Shown here piece after piece: positions 44,372 to 53,479 of a stretch of 64,000 bases of DNA. The stretch is from NCBI GenBank assembly GCA_046156035.1, contig JBJXEW010000044.1, positions 1-64,000 of the forward strand, read 5' to 3'. The DNA comes from JAEUIX01 sp046156035 (GTDB lineage: Bacteria > Planctomycetota > Phycisphaerae > Phycisphaerales > UBA1924). A program made the translations under genes and the position numbers. Each line of letters opens with the position of its first letter. Position 1 is the first letter of the stretch. Under the pieces are notes generated by a model. That model did no database searches and had not been told where the DNA came from. It saw only the letters and a program-made list of their open reading frames with translations.

Positions 44372-45274
44372 ATGAAGAAGATGAGCCTCGTATTGGCCGC
44401 TGGCGCGCTGTTTGCCGCCGCGGGTTCCGCTGTCGCCAGCCACCGTGTGTACGGCGTGACGTTCGACCAGCGTCTGGTGACGTTCGCCCCGAACGCGCCG
44501 GGCGTGTTCCTGACCGACACGGTCATCACGGGCCTGGCACCCGACGAGACGATTCTGGGCATCGATGCCCGTCCCCGCACGGGCGGCCTGGTAATCATGA
44601 CCAACGGCAACCGCCTCATGTCGGTCGATGCCGTGACGGCCGCGGCCACCGCCATCGGCGCTGGCTTCGCGCCCGCGCTCTCAGGCGCAACGGAGTTCGG
44701 CATGGACTTCAACCCCACGGTGGACCGCATCCGCGTGGTGGACAACCTGGGCGGCAACCGCCGTCTGAACCCGGTGACGGGTGGCGCCGTGGCCACGGAC
44801 ACCGGCCTGACCAGCGGTGGGATGTCCATCGGTGCCAACGGCACGGCCTACCGGAACTGGCAGTTCCTTCTCGGTGTCAATGCCCCGAACTTTTCGGTGC
44901 GCCAGTATGTGGTCATCGGCAGCGGCACCTCGTTCGGCCTCGGCGAGGTCGGCAGCATGGTCGGCGGTAACGCGTCGTTCAACGGCGGCGTGGTCACGGC
45001 GATCGGCGGCGGCTTTGCGGCTCCCTCGACCGACAACATCGGCTTCGACATCTTCGGCCCCCTCGATGAGGCCTATGTGTCGCTGACGGACACCACCTCG
45101 TTCGCGTCGTCGTTCTACGGGCTGGACCTGGGCACGGGCGGGTTGAACAACCTCGGCATCGTGGGTTCGGGAAGCGTGCGTGATTCGCTGATCGATTTCA
45201 CGGTTCTCCCCACGCCGGGCGCCGCGGGCCTTCTGGGCCTGGGCGGCCTGCTGGTGGCCCGCCGTCGCCGCTGA
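44372..45274 (+). CDS. Exported DUF4394 protein with PEP-CTERM-like sorting tail
   Basis: 300 residues. Signal peptide ends SAVAS. The body has DUF4394 features (VYGVTFDQRLVTFAPNAPG, ILGIDARPRTGGLVIMTN, GMDFNPTVDRIRVVD, GGNRRLNP). The tail is PTPGAAGLLGLGGLLVARRRR-like: a PTPG motif, a hydrophobic segment and an Arg cluster at the very end, as in PEP-CTERM sorting signals recognised by exosortase (family knowledge). No exosortase is encoded here. Confidence 0.88.
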   Translation: MKKMSLVLAAGALFAAAGSAVASHRVYGVTFDQRLVTFAPNAPGVFLTDTVITGLAPDETILGIDARPRTGGLVIMTNGNRLMSVDAVTAAATAIGAGFAPALSGATEFGMDFNPTVDRIRVVDNLGGNRRLNPVTGGAVATDTGLTSGGMSIGANGTAYRNWQFLLGVNAPNFSVRQYVVIGSGTSFGLGEVGSMVGGNASFNGGVVTAIGGGFAAPSTDNIGFDIFGPLDEAYVSLTDTTSFASSFYGLDLGTGGLNNLGIVGSGSVRDSLIDFTVLPTPGAAGLLGLGGLLVARRRR

Positions 45275-45331
45275 GCGGGACGGCTTGCAGAGTTCAGTTG
45301 GGTTTGTGTTCTTGAATCTGTAGTCCAAACA

Positions 45332-45368
45332 GGGCCGCCCGGATGTTCCGGACGGCCTTGTTTTTTTT
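45332..45368 (+). terminator. Intrinsic terminator of the DUF4394 gene
   Basis: GGCCGCCCGG and CCGGACGGCC pair with one mismatch around ATGTT and are followed by TTG and eight T residues. Confidence 0.88.
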
Positions 45369-45474
45369 GGAGGGGCCACGGCCGCGTGGGTGGGCGGTGA
45401 GTGAGGCCCCTGCGCCAGCAGGGGCTTTGGCGTGGGCGGTGCTGTGATCCGGGCCTGATCCGTTTGCGTCCTGC

Positions 45475-45500
45475 GAAAAAGCCCCGGCTCGCGCCGGGGC
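45475..45500 (-). terminator. Intrinsic terminator of purK
   Basis: On the minus strand, GCCCCGGC, GCGA and GCCGGGGC are followed by TTTTT, directly after the purK stop. Confidence 0.88.
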
Positions 45501-45501
45501 C

Positions 45502-46605
45502 TCATTGGGCCGCCGGTTCGATCAGTTGGCGGGCCCGCGCCAGGTGGCGTGAGAGCGAGGCCGGGTCGGATGCGAGCAGGTTCACGTGCCCGAGTTTGCG
45601 GCCCGGGCGTGGCTCCTTGCCGTAGAGGTGCACCTTCGCGCCCGGCAGGGCCAGGAGCGATTCCAGCGGCGGGTGCTGGCCGATGAGGTTGAGCATGGCC
45701 GCGTGCGTGGTGGCGGCGGTTGGCCCGAGCGGCAGGCCCAGCACGGCGCGCACGTGATTCTCGAACTGGCTGGTGGCGGCACCGTCCATCGTCCAGTGGC
45801 CGCTGTTGTGCACGCGAGGGGCCATCTCGTTGGCGAGCAGGCGGCCGTTGAGTTCGAAGAACTCCACCGCCAGCACGCCCACGTAATCGAGCCGCTGCGC
45901 GATGGCGGTCGCTGCGCCGGTGGCCTGATCGACGAGCGCGCGGGGCGCGTCAGGGAGGACGAGTGTCTCGCGGAGGATCCCGCCCGCGTGCCGGTTCTGG
46001 CACAGCGGGTACATCGCCTCTTCGCCGGCGCGCCCGCGCACGAGCAACGCGGAAACCTCGCTGGTGAAGGGCACGAAGGCCTCGGCGATGAGCGGAATAC
46101 GACCGCAGTCGAGCATCTCGCTGGCGTGCGCGGCATCGGCGAGTGTGCGCACCACGGCTTGGCCCTTGCCGTCGTAGCCGCCGCGCCGGGTTTTGAGGAC
46201 GGCGGGCAGGCCCACGCGATCAAGCGCCGCGGCGAGGTCGCCAGGTGCGTCGATGGGTGCGAAGGCGGGCGTGTCGATACCGAGTTCGACGAAGAGGGTC
46301 TTCTCGGTTAGCCGATCCTGGCTGGCGGCGAGGGCAGCGGGGGGCGGGCACACGGCCGCGCGTGCGGCGAGGCGCTGGGCCGCGCTCACGGGCACGTTCT
46401 CAAACTCGTAGGTGATGGCGTCGCAGCCCGCGGCGAAGGCGTCGAGGCGGGCATCATCGTCGTAGGTGCCCACGTGCAGGTCGCACACCTGCCCGGCGCA
46501 CGCATCCGCGGCCTCGTCGTAGGCTCGCACGCGCACGCCCAGGTTGGCCGCGGCGAGCGCGAGCATGCGGCCGAGTTGCCCGCCGCCGAGAATGCCCAGC
46601 GTCAT
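45502..46605 (-). CDS. purK: 5-(carboxyamino)imidazole ribonucleotide synthase PurK
   Basis: 367 residues, ATP-grasp fold. The N-terminus is TLGILGGGQLGRMLALAAANLG; the ATP-binding loop is KTRRGGYDGKGQ; EMAPRVHNSGHWT is the metal-site motif. PurK uses ATP and bicarbonate to carboxylate AIR to N5-CAIR in purine synthesis. Its ATG lies 7 bp after the purE stop, so the two form a tight pair. Confidence 0.96.
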   Translation of the reverse strand: MTLGILGGGQLGRMLALAAANLGVRVRAYDEAADACAGQVCDLHVGTYDDDARLDAFAAGCDAITYEFENVPVSAAQRLAARAAVCPPPAALAASQDRLTEKTLFVELGIDTPAFAPIDAPGDLAAALDRVGLPAVLKTRRGGYDGKGQAVVRTLADAAHASEMLDCGRIPLIAEAFVPFTSEVSALLVRGRAGEEAMYPLCQNRHAGGILRETLVLPDAPRALVDQATGAATAIAQRLDYVGVLAVEFFELNGRLLANEMAPRVHNSGHWTMDGAATSQFENHVRAVLGLPLGPTAATTHAAMLNLIGQHPPLESLLALPGAKVHLYGKEPRPGRKLGHVNLLASDPASLSRHLARARQLIEPAAQ

Positions 46606-46612
46606 GCGCACC

Positions 46613-47134
46613 TCACGGCTGGGTGCTCGGCGGCTGCGCCGGGGGGCGCTCAGGGTCGGGTGAAGCGAGCACACGCTTGGTCTGCTCGGCGCGGAAGCGG
46701 TCGAGCGCGCTGCGCACCTGCGGGTCCGACAGAGCGAGGATGCTCGCGGCGAGCAGGCCGGCGTTCACCGCCCCGGCGCGCCCGATGGCGAGGGTGCCCA
46801 CGGGCACACCGGCGGGCATCTGTACGATGGAAAGGAGCGAGTCCATGCCGCTCAGGGCCTTGCTCTCGACGGGCACGCCGAGGACGGGGAGGGCGGTTTT
46901 GCTGGCGCACATGCCGGGCAAGTGGGCCGCGCCGCCGGCGCCGGCGATGATGACGCGGAGGCCGCGGCCGGCGGCTGCGGCGGCGTATTCAAAGAGCAGG
47001 TCGGGCGTGCGGTGCGCGGAGACGACGCGGGATTCGTGCGGCACACCCAGCGTGGTGAGCGTGTCGGCGGCGTGGCGCAGAGTTTCCCAGTCGCTGTGCG
47101 AGCCCATGATGATGCCGACCTGCGGCGCTGCCAT
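46613..47134 (-). CDS. purE: N5-carboxyaminoimidazole ribonucleotide mutase PurE (class I)
   Basis: 173 residues. GSHSDW, VSAHRTPD and AGAGGAAHLPGM are the class I active-site motifs. It converts N5-CAIR to CAIR, the step after PurK. The start was set at the ATG (47134) that begins AAPQVGIIMGSHSD. The C-terminus has about 15 extra residues rich in Pro. Confidence 0.96.
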   Translation of the reverse strand: MAAPQVGIIMGSHSDWETLRHAADTLTTLGVPHESRVVSAHRTPDLLFEYAAAAAGRGLRVIIAGAGGAAHLPGMCASKTALPVLGVPVESKALSGMDSLLSIVQMPAGVPVGTLAIGRAGAVNAGLLAASILALSDPQVRSALDRFRAEQTKRVLASPDPERPPAQPPSTQP

Positions 47135-47172
47135 GAGCGGAGGGTAGTGCGGGTGCGTCGGGAAGGCGGGCC

Positions 47173-48087
47173 TCACTCAGCGGCGTGTTCTTCGGCCTGC
47201 TTGCGAATCTCCCCGGCCACGAGCGGGCCCACAGCGGCGGCACCGGGGAGCGCGGCAACCACGGTGACGGCGAGCGTCCGCTTCCAGCCCCCCAGCGCCT
47301 GTGCGGGCACAAGGGATACGAGCAGGCCTGCCGCGGGGATCGTGGTGACAAGGAGCGCCTGCCACCAGAGGGTCTCGCGGTAGACCACACCGTCGAAGAG
47401 GCAGATGCCCGTCATGATGGCAGGAACGTGCACCCCGCCGCGTGCGAGCGTGAGGCGTGGGCGGAACCATGAGATGAGGAGGGCACCACCGGTGGCGGCG
47501 GCGATGAAGCCCAAGCCCTGCGCGGAGCGGAGGTTGCCGGTGAGGGCGAGCACCGCTGCCGCGGCGGCGCATAGGCCGCTGCTCAGGATGGGCCCGCTTG
47601 CACCGCGCGTGCCGTTGGTGGTGCGAGCGAGGCACCACCACATGGCGAGGGTGACGCTGGCGGCACCGCCGATCCAGAGCAGGTCCTCCTGCCCTGTCCA
47701 GCGCAGCCGCACGGCCTGAATGGCGACGCCCAGGTAGAGGAGAACGACCACCGCCCAGCGGACAACCCATTTGGCGGCGCCGTGCAGGCGCACGCTGTCG
47801 GCCATCATGCCGAGCAGGCCGGCGGCAACGGCGGCGATGGGGAACCAGTCATTGGCGGCCTTGGGGGGGAAGGCCGTTGTCCCCAAGAGCATGGGGCTGA
47901 GCCCGGAGTAGATGATGAGCAGCAGAGCGGGTGCCATCCACGTGGGGTCGTGCGCGGCGGGCGTGCCGGGGGGATGATCGAGCGTGGCCGGGCCGCGCCG
48001 CCGCCACCATGCAAGGGCGAAGCCCGCGGTGCCGAGGGCCAGCGGCAGGGCGATGCCCAGGAGGATGTTCTTGACGATCGGGTCCAT
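47173..48087 (-). CDS. Multi-pass membrane protein of unknown function
   Basis: 304 residues with about eight or nine hydrophobic segments (NILLGIALPLALGTAGFALAW, ALLLIIYSGLSPMLLG, WFPIAAVAAGLLGMM, WVVRWAVVVLLYLGVAIQ and more). No family is recognised. It ends 38 bp before purE on the same strand, so it may be cotranscribed with purEK. Confidence 0.75.
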   Translation of the reverse strand: MDPIVKNILLGIALPLALGTAGFALAWWRRRGPATLDHPPGTPAAHDPTWMAPALLLIIYSGLSPMLLGTTAFPPKAANDWFPIAAVAAGLLGMMADSVRLHGAAKWVVRWAVVVLLYLGVAIQAVRLRWTGQEDLLWIGGAASVTLAMWWCLARTTNGTRGASGPILSSGLCAAAAAVLALTGNLRSAQGLGFIAAATGGALLISWFRPRLTLARGGVHVPAIMTGICLFDGVVYRETLWWQALLVTTIPAAGLLVSLVPAQALGGWKRTLAVTVVAALPGAAAVGPLVAGEIRKQAEEHAAE

Positions 48088-48120
48088 GGGGCATTGTTGC
48101 GGGTGGGCGCCGGGCGCGGA

Positions 48121-48148
48121 AACGAAAACGCCCGCGGCGAGCGGGCGT
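48121..48148 (-). terminator. Intrinsic terminator of the YceI gene
   Basis: On the minus strand, ACGCCCGC, TCGCC and GCGGGCGT are followed by TTTCGTTT. It lies between the YceI stop (48235) and the membrane-protein start. Confidence 0.75.
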
Positions 48149-48201
48149 GGGTGTGGGGCAGGGTTGGGTTGCGGGGAGTGTTGGGTACCGAAAGCCACAT
48201 A

Positions 48202-48220
48202 CCCCACTCGGAGAGTGGGG
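48202..48220. repeat. REP-like family A copy
   Basis: CCCCACTC-GGA-GAGTGGGG, followed by CTACCC. It is preceded by an isolated TTGGGTACC at 48181, so the flanks of the unit are partly rearranged. Intergenic. Confidence 0.8.
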
Positions 48221-48234
48221 CTACCCGGAGGCGT

Positions 48235-48840
48235 TTACTTGCCACCCTCCAGCGAGACCTGGAGCGAGACCTCATCACCCAGCCCCTTGCCGACCATGAA
48301 GTTCACACCGAAGTCCGAACGCTTGACGGTGAACTCGGCCCACACGCCCGCGTTGTCGGCCGTGCGGCCGGTCTCTTTCACCTTGATGGAGATGGGCTTG
48401 GTTGTGCCGCGCATGGTCAGGTCGCCGCCGACCTCGAAGGTGCCGGGCTCGGAGCCGGCCTTGACGGCGGTGGAGGTGAAGGTGATCTGGGGAAACTCCT
48501 TGGCGGAGAAGAAGTCGCCGGACTTGAGGTGCTGGTCGCGCTTGCCGTTGGCGGTGTCGATGGAATCGACCTTGAGCGTGATGTTCACCGTGCTCGCCTC
48601 GGGCTTGGCCGCGTCGAGGTTGAAGGTGCCGGAGATGTCGTTGAAGCGGCCGCCGGAGTAGGCGACGCCCTTGTGCTGGATCTTGAAGAAGACAAAGGAG
48701 TGGACGGCGTCGATCTTGAAGCCGTCGGCCTGCGCGGCGCTGGTGGTGGCCACTTCACTGGCGGAGCCCATGCCGCTGAGGACGGCAAGGCCACCGGCGG
48801 CGAAGACGAGACCGGACGCGACGAGAGCAAGTTGACGCAT
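48235..48840 (-). CDS. YceI family periplasmic protein
   Basis: 201 residues with a signal peptide. YceI lipocalin-like pattern: FKIDAVHSFVFFKIQHKGV, FNDISGTFNLD, HLKSGDFFSAKEFPQITFTS, GDLTMRGTTKPI. The family binds isoprenoid-type lipids in the periplasm; the ligand here is unknown. It is a single gene, flanked by family A REP copies on both sides. Confidence 0.92.
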   Translation of the reverse strand: MRQLALVASGLVFAAGGLAVLSGMGSASEVATTSAAQADGFKIDAVHSFVFFKIQHKGVAYSGGRFNDISGTFNLDAAKPEASTVNITLKVDSIDTANGKRDQHLKSGDFFSAKEFPQITFTSTAVKAGSEPGTFEVGGDLTMRGTTKPISIKVKETGRTADNAGVWAEFTVKRSDFGVNFMVGKGLGDEVSLQVSLEGGK

Positions 48841-48959
48841 GGGAGGCTCCGAGGAGGGTCTGGTTGCGGGGACAGGAGGGAACGGTTCGGGTCTGGCCGC
48901 CGCGACGGGCGACGGCAGGAAGAGTCTACGTTCGGTGTGGGGGTTTGGTTTCGTGGGAA

Positions 48960-49035
48960 GAGTGGGGGTACCCAAAGGCCGGACCGGCGGGGACGGCCGG
49001 ACCACCCGAAGACACTCGGAGAGTGGGGCTACCCA
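48960..49035. repeat. REP-like family A half copy and full copy
   Basis: A half unit (AGAGTGGGGGTACCCA, 48960-48975) and a longer copy (CACTCGGAGAGTGGGGCTAC, from 49012) lie in the spacer between the divergent YceI and kbl genes, about 36 bp apart. Confidence 0.75.
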
Positions 49036-49104
49036 GGCGGTCGTACACTCGGCCTCGCACACACCGGGGCGTGCGAGCGGCCGGGAGCGTCAACGGAGCA
49101 GGGC

Positions 49105-50970
49105 ATGTCGAAGTTGGAATCGCGGCTGGGAACGGTGCTGGACGGGCTGCACGGAGCGGGGCAGTACAAACACCTGCGCGTGATCGACTCGCCGATGGAT
49201 GCGCGCGTGCGCGTGCGCATGCCCGATGGGGCGGTGCGCGAGGTGCTCTGCTTCTGCTCCAACAACTATCTTGGCCTAGCGAACCACCCGGAGGTGGTGG
49301 AGGCGGGGCACAAGGGGCTGAAGGACTACGGCGCTGGCACGGCCAGCGTGCGCTTCATCTGCGGCACGTTTGCCCCACACGAGGAGGCAGAGCGGCAGAT
49401 CGCGCGGCTGATGGGCACCGAGGCGGCGTACACGTTTGTGAGCGCGTGGACGGCCGCGGAGGCGCTCTTCCCCACGTTGTGCGAGCCGGGCGACATGATC
49501 GTGTCGGATGAACTCAACCACGCGTGCATCATCGACGCGATCCGGCTCACGACGGTGATCAAGAAGGGCGTGCACAAGAGCGTGTACAAGAACAACGACC
49601 TGGCGGGGCTGGAGGCACGCTTGCAGGAGGCGCGGGCCAACAAGGACGTGACCGGCGTGGTGTGGGTGGTGACGGATGGTGTGTTCAGCATGGAGGGGTC
49701 CATCGCGGACCTGCCCAAGATGCGGGCGTTGTGCGATGCGTACGACGCGGTGCTCGTGGTGGATGACTCGCACGGGCACGGGGTGATGGGTGAGCGCGGG
49801 CGCGGCACGCACGAGCACTGGGGGATGGTGGACGGCTTGGGTACCCCCACTCTCCGAGTGGGGCATTCGGTCTTGGAGGAGCTCTCCTGCAACCCGCGGC
49901 ACTCGAACCGACCCTCGGGCTTCATCGGGAAGGACCCCTACCCACCGGGAACCCACGGGCCAGCGGCAAGTCTGATCGCATCGCGCCGACTCCTGCCGCA
50001 CCTGCGCCTTCCCGGCGCCACGTATTTCGTTTCGTGGCGCTGTGTGGAGGGTGTCACGCTCAGCGTCGAAGAACGAGCGATGGCTCTGCGTGCGCTCACA
50101 CACTTTGACGGCGAGCGGGCACGCGTGTACGCCGCGTGCGTGATGCCGGATCATGTGCACTGGATCGTGCGACCGTTTGAGGGTCAAGACCTGCCGGACC
50201 TGCAAGAGGGCGTGAAACGGTTCGCCGCCAAGGAAATCAACGCGGCGCGTGGCCGGACGGGCAGGCTGTGGGAGGCGGAGGGCTTCGACCATATTGTGCG
50301 CGACGGTGGAGCGTTTGCGGAGTTTGTTGGCTACGTGATCAACAATCCGGTTGAGGCAGGACTGGTCGCGACGGCGGCGGCGTACGACGCCACCTTTGTT
50401 CATGCCGATGTTTTGGGGGATGCAAAGCCTCACTCGGAGAGTGGGGGTACCCAAAGCAAGAACCAACCCCACTCGGAGAGTGGGGGTACCCAAGGCAGGG
50501 TCGATATTTTCACAGGCACGCTGGGCAAGGCCCTGGGCGGCGCGGCGGGGGGGTTTGTCGCGGGCAGCAAGCGCGTGTGCGAGATGCTGGTGCAGCGCGG
50601 CAGGCCCACGCTCTTCTCGAACGCGCTGCCCGTGACGGTGGCGTGCTCGGCCGCGAAGGCCATTGAGATTCTGCTGCGCGAGCCGCAGCGTGTGCAGCGC
50701 CTGCGCGATAATGTGAAGTACGCGCGGCAGACGATCGGTGCGGCGGGGTTCAACGTGCTGGCCTCGCCCACAGCCATCTGCCCGATCATCGTGCACGACA
50801 CGGCCAAGGCGATTGCCATGAGCAAGCGGCTGCTGGAACTGGGCGTGTTCGTGATCGGCTTCGGCTACCCGGTTGTGCCGGAGGGGCATGCGCGGCTGCG
50901 TTTGCAGGTGAGCGCAGCGCACTCGCGCGAGGATATTGACGCACTGGTGGGCGCGCTGAAAAGGCTGTAG
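49105..50970 (+). CDS. kbl: Kbl (2-amino-3-ketobutyrate CoA ligase) with a Y1/RAYT transposase element inserted in frame
   Basis: The 621-codon frame starts with a Kbl N-terminal region (CFCSNNYLGLANHPEVV, GTASVRFICGTFAPHE, VSDELNHACIIDAIRL, VVDDSHGHGVMGERGRG) up to Gly244. It then runs through a 657-bp transposase element and resumes at GRVDIFTGTLGKALGGAAGG with the PLP lysine, then RPTLFSNALPV and the normal C-terminus. Removing the element and one of two GGC copies gives a 401-residue protein; E. coli Kbl is about 398. Kbl splits 2-amino-3-ketobutyrate with CoA to glycine and acetyl-CoA, and glyA follows at 19 bp. Whether the fused protein is active, processed or dead cannot be told from sequence; all Kbl motifs on both sides are intact. 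Confidence 0.9.
   Translation: MSKLESRLGTVLDGLHGAGQYKHLRVIDSPMDARVRVRMPDGAVREVLCFCSNNYLGLANHPEVVEAGHKGLKDYGAGTASVRFICGTFAPHEEAERQIARLMGTEAAYTFVSAWTAAEALFPTLCEPGDMIVSDELNHACIIDAIRLTTVIKKGVHKSVYKNNDLAGLEARLQEARANKDVTGVVWVVTDGVFSMEGSIADLPKMRALCDAYDAVLVVDDSHGHGVMGERGRGTHEHWGMVDGLGTPTLRVGHSVLEELSCNPRHSNRPSGFIGKDPYPPGTHGPAASLIASRRLLPHLRLPGATYFVSWRCVEGVTLSVEERAMALRALTHFDGERARVYAACVMPDHVHWIVRPFEGQDLPDLQEGVKRFAAKEINAARGRTGRLWEAEGFDHIVRDGGAFAEFVGYVINNPVEAGLVATAAAYDATFVHADVLGDAKPHSESGGTQSKNQPHSESGGTQGRVDIFTGTLGKALGGAAGGFVAGSKRVCEMLVQRGRPTLFSNALPVTVACSAAKAIEILLREPQRVQRLRDNVKYARQTIGAAGFNVLASPTAICPIIVHDTAKAIAMSKRLLELGVFVIGFGYPVVPEGHARLRLQVSAAHSREDIDALVGALKRL
49837..49863. repeat. REP-like family A, left end of the element
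   Basis: TTGGGTACC then the hairpin core CCCCACTCTCCGAGTGGGG. Its translation in the kbl frame is LGTPTLRVG. Confidence 0.92.
49972..50409 (+). CDS. REP-associated tyrosine transposase (RAYT, Y1_Tnp) core
   Basis: About 146 residues. LRLPGATYFVSWRCVEG is the typical N-terminal strand; the HUH metal site is in VMPDHVHWIV (His codons at 50152 and 50158); VKRFAAKEINAARGR and EGFDHIVRD follow; the candidate catalytic Tyr is in YVINNPVEAGLV (codon 50332-50334). The length and motifs match the RAYT branch of the IS200/IS605 Y1 family, which acts on single-stranded REP hairpins (family knowledge). There is no ATG before residue about 36 of the core in this frame. The core has no start of its own other than non-ATG codons such as the GTG at 49858 within the left REP, so it is either translated from such a start or only as part of the Kbl fusion. 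Confidence 0.88.
50427..50493. repeat. REP-like family A tandem pair, right end of the element
   Basis: Two copies in the opposite orientation to the left end: 50427-50453 (one mismatch, CCTCACTC) and 50467-50493 (perfect inverted match to the left end). In the kbl frame they read PHSESGGTQ twice, joined by SKNQ. Confidence 0.92.
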
Positions 50971-50989
50971 TCCGCCCGTAGCATTGGCC

Positions 50990-52290
<1,301 letters not shown>

Positions 52291-52297
<7 letters not shown>

Positions 52298-53136
52298 GGC
52301 GGGGCATCCGCGAGAGGAGCGGGGGGCCAACCGGTCCATTGCTCGTACTGGCGGTGCAGGTCGGCCACGATCGCGGCGGGCTTCTGCCCCCGATAGTCGA
52401 TCGTCGGCAGGAATCGCACGCGCGTGTGGCTGGGGAAGAAGAGCGAACTCCAGCACGTGGGGCGCAGCGGCGTGCCGGTGATGATCACCGGCAACACGGG
52501 GGCGTTGGCCCGCGCCACGATCAGGCCCAGGCCGGGCTGGAAGGCGTGCAGCTGGTTGTGGGGGCGGGCGATGCGGCCCTCGGGAAAGATGCCCAGAACC
52601 CCGCCGCTCTTCACCACGCCCAGGGCGGTCTTCACGGCGGCCAGTTCAGATGCGCCGCCGCGGGTTCCGTCGGCCCCCACGAAGATGACACCGATCCAAT
52701 CCCAGAAGGGGTTCAGGGCGCGGATGCGCATCTCTTCGGTCATCATCCAGCGGATGTAGAAGCGGCAGGCGTTCTGCACCACCAGCGGGTCGATGCCGGC
52801 GGTGTGGTTGGCGACCACGATGAGGCCGCCGGCAACGCCCACGGGTGCATCGGGCGCGGTCGCCGAAGCATGTGGCCGGGGCAGATGCTCCAGCCCCTCG
52901 TAGCGCACGCCGTGCCAAAGGTGGCAGTACAAGGCATTGACGGCAAAGGCCACACCTCCGAGTGGATCACCCTTGGGGTTTTTGCTCAGCCAATGGGCGA
53001 TGACGACCCACACGACCCACGAGGCCAGCGCCGGGAACCACCAAGATGACAGGGCCAGGCTCAATGTGGGCAATGTTAGCAGGCACAAACCAGCAGGTGT
53101 GGGCCGGTCAGCGGGTGTTCGGGCACGGGGAGCCAA
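52291..53136 (-). CDS. plsC: 1-acyl-sn-glycerol-3-phosphate acyltransferase family protein
   Basis: 281 residues if the TTG at 53136 is used. The acyltransferase HX4D motif is NHTAGIDP, the second motif is GIFPEGRI, and an N-terminal membrane segment (SLALSSWWFPALASWVVWVV) is present. The family adds an acyl chain to lysophosphatidic acid in phospholipid synthesis. No ATG lies before the catalytic motif; other TTG codons at 53073 and 53064 could also start the protein. Confidence 0.85.
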
Positions 53137-53188
53137 GCTCGGCCCGGAGAGCCCGGGTGCCCGAGCCGCCGCTTCCTACACTGGGCCG

Positions 53189-53464
53189 ATGAGCCTTCAA
53201 GACGAACAGCGGCGGTACGAGGCAGGCCAGCGTGTGCGCGTGGTGCAGCAGGTGCCGCGGCCGGCGAACAACACGAGTCTGAGCGCGACCGTGGAGGGTG
53301 TGGTGGTGCGCTACGAGCAGAGCAAGACGGGCTCGTGGTACGCGCACGGGAAAGACGACAAGTTGTGGCTCGACCGGCTGGTGCTGAAGAAGGACGACGG
53401 CGAGATCGTGTACCTGAACCTCGACCAGCACTCGGCCGTGGAGTCAGTGGGCGTGCGGAACTGA
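53189..53464 (+). CDS. Small conserved-looking hypothetical protein, 91 residues
   Basis: ATG at 53189. The middle looks like a small beta-barrel (VRVVQQVPRPANNTSLSATV, VEGVVVRYEQSKTGSWYAHG, LWLDRLVLKKDDGEIVYLNL). No family is recognised with certainty. It ends 15 bp before the stop of the convergent glycosyltransferase gene. Confidence 0.7.
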   Translation: MSLQDEQRRYEAGQRVRVVQQVPRPANNTSLSATVEGVVVRYEQSKTGSWYAHGKDDKLWLDRLVLKKDDGEIVYLNLDQHSAVESVGVRN

Positions 53465-53479
53465 GCGGGCTGCGGCGCG

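Larger units (their letters stand above)
49837..50493 (+). mobile_element. REP-bounded Y1 transposase element inside kbl
   Basis: 657 bp (219 codons) bounded by perfect 27-bp inverted repeats (49837-49863 and 50467-50493), each a family A REP with a CCCCACTC-TCC-GAGTGGGG hairpin. A second REP copy with one change lies at 50427-50453. GGC is present just outside both ends (49834-49836 and 50494-50496), which could be a 3-bp target duplication or chance. The whole element is open in the kbl frame. Confidence 0.88.

Noticed and set aside
47782..49104. N-terminal extension of kbl in the long open frame
   Set aside because: It is antisense to the membrane-protein and YceI genes and has no Kbl similarity. 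The ATG at 49105 gives the normal Kbl start.
49837..50493. Intein or other self-splicing insert in Kbl
   Set aside because: There is no Cys/Ser/Thr at the left junction, no HN at the right junction and no intein blocks. The HUH and Tyr motifs and REP ends identify a Y1 transposase element.
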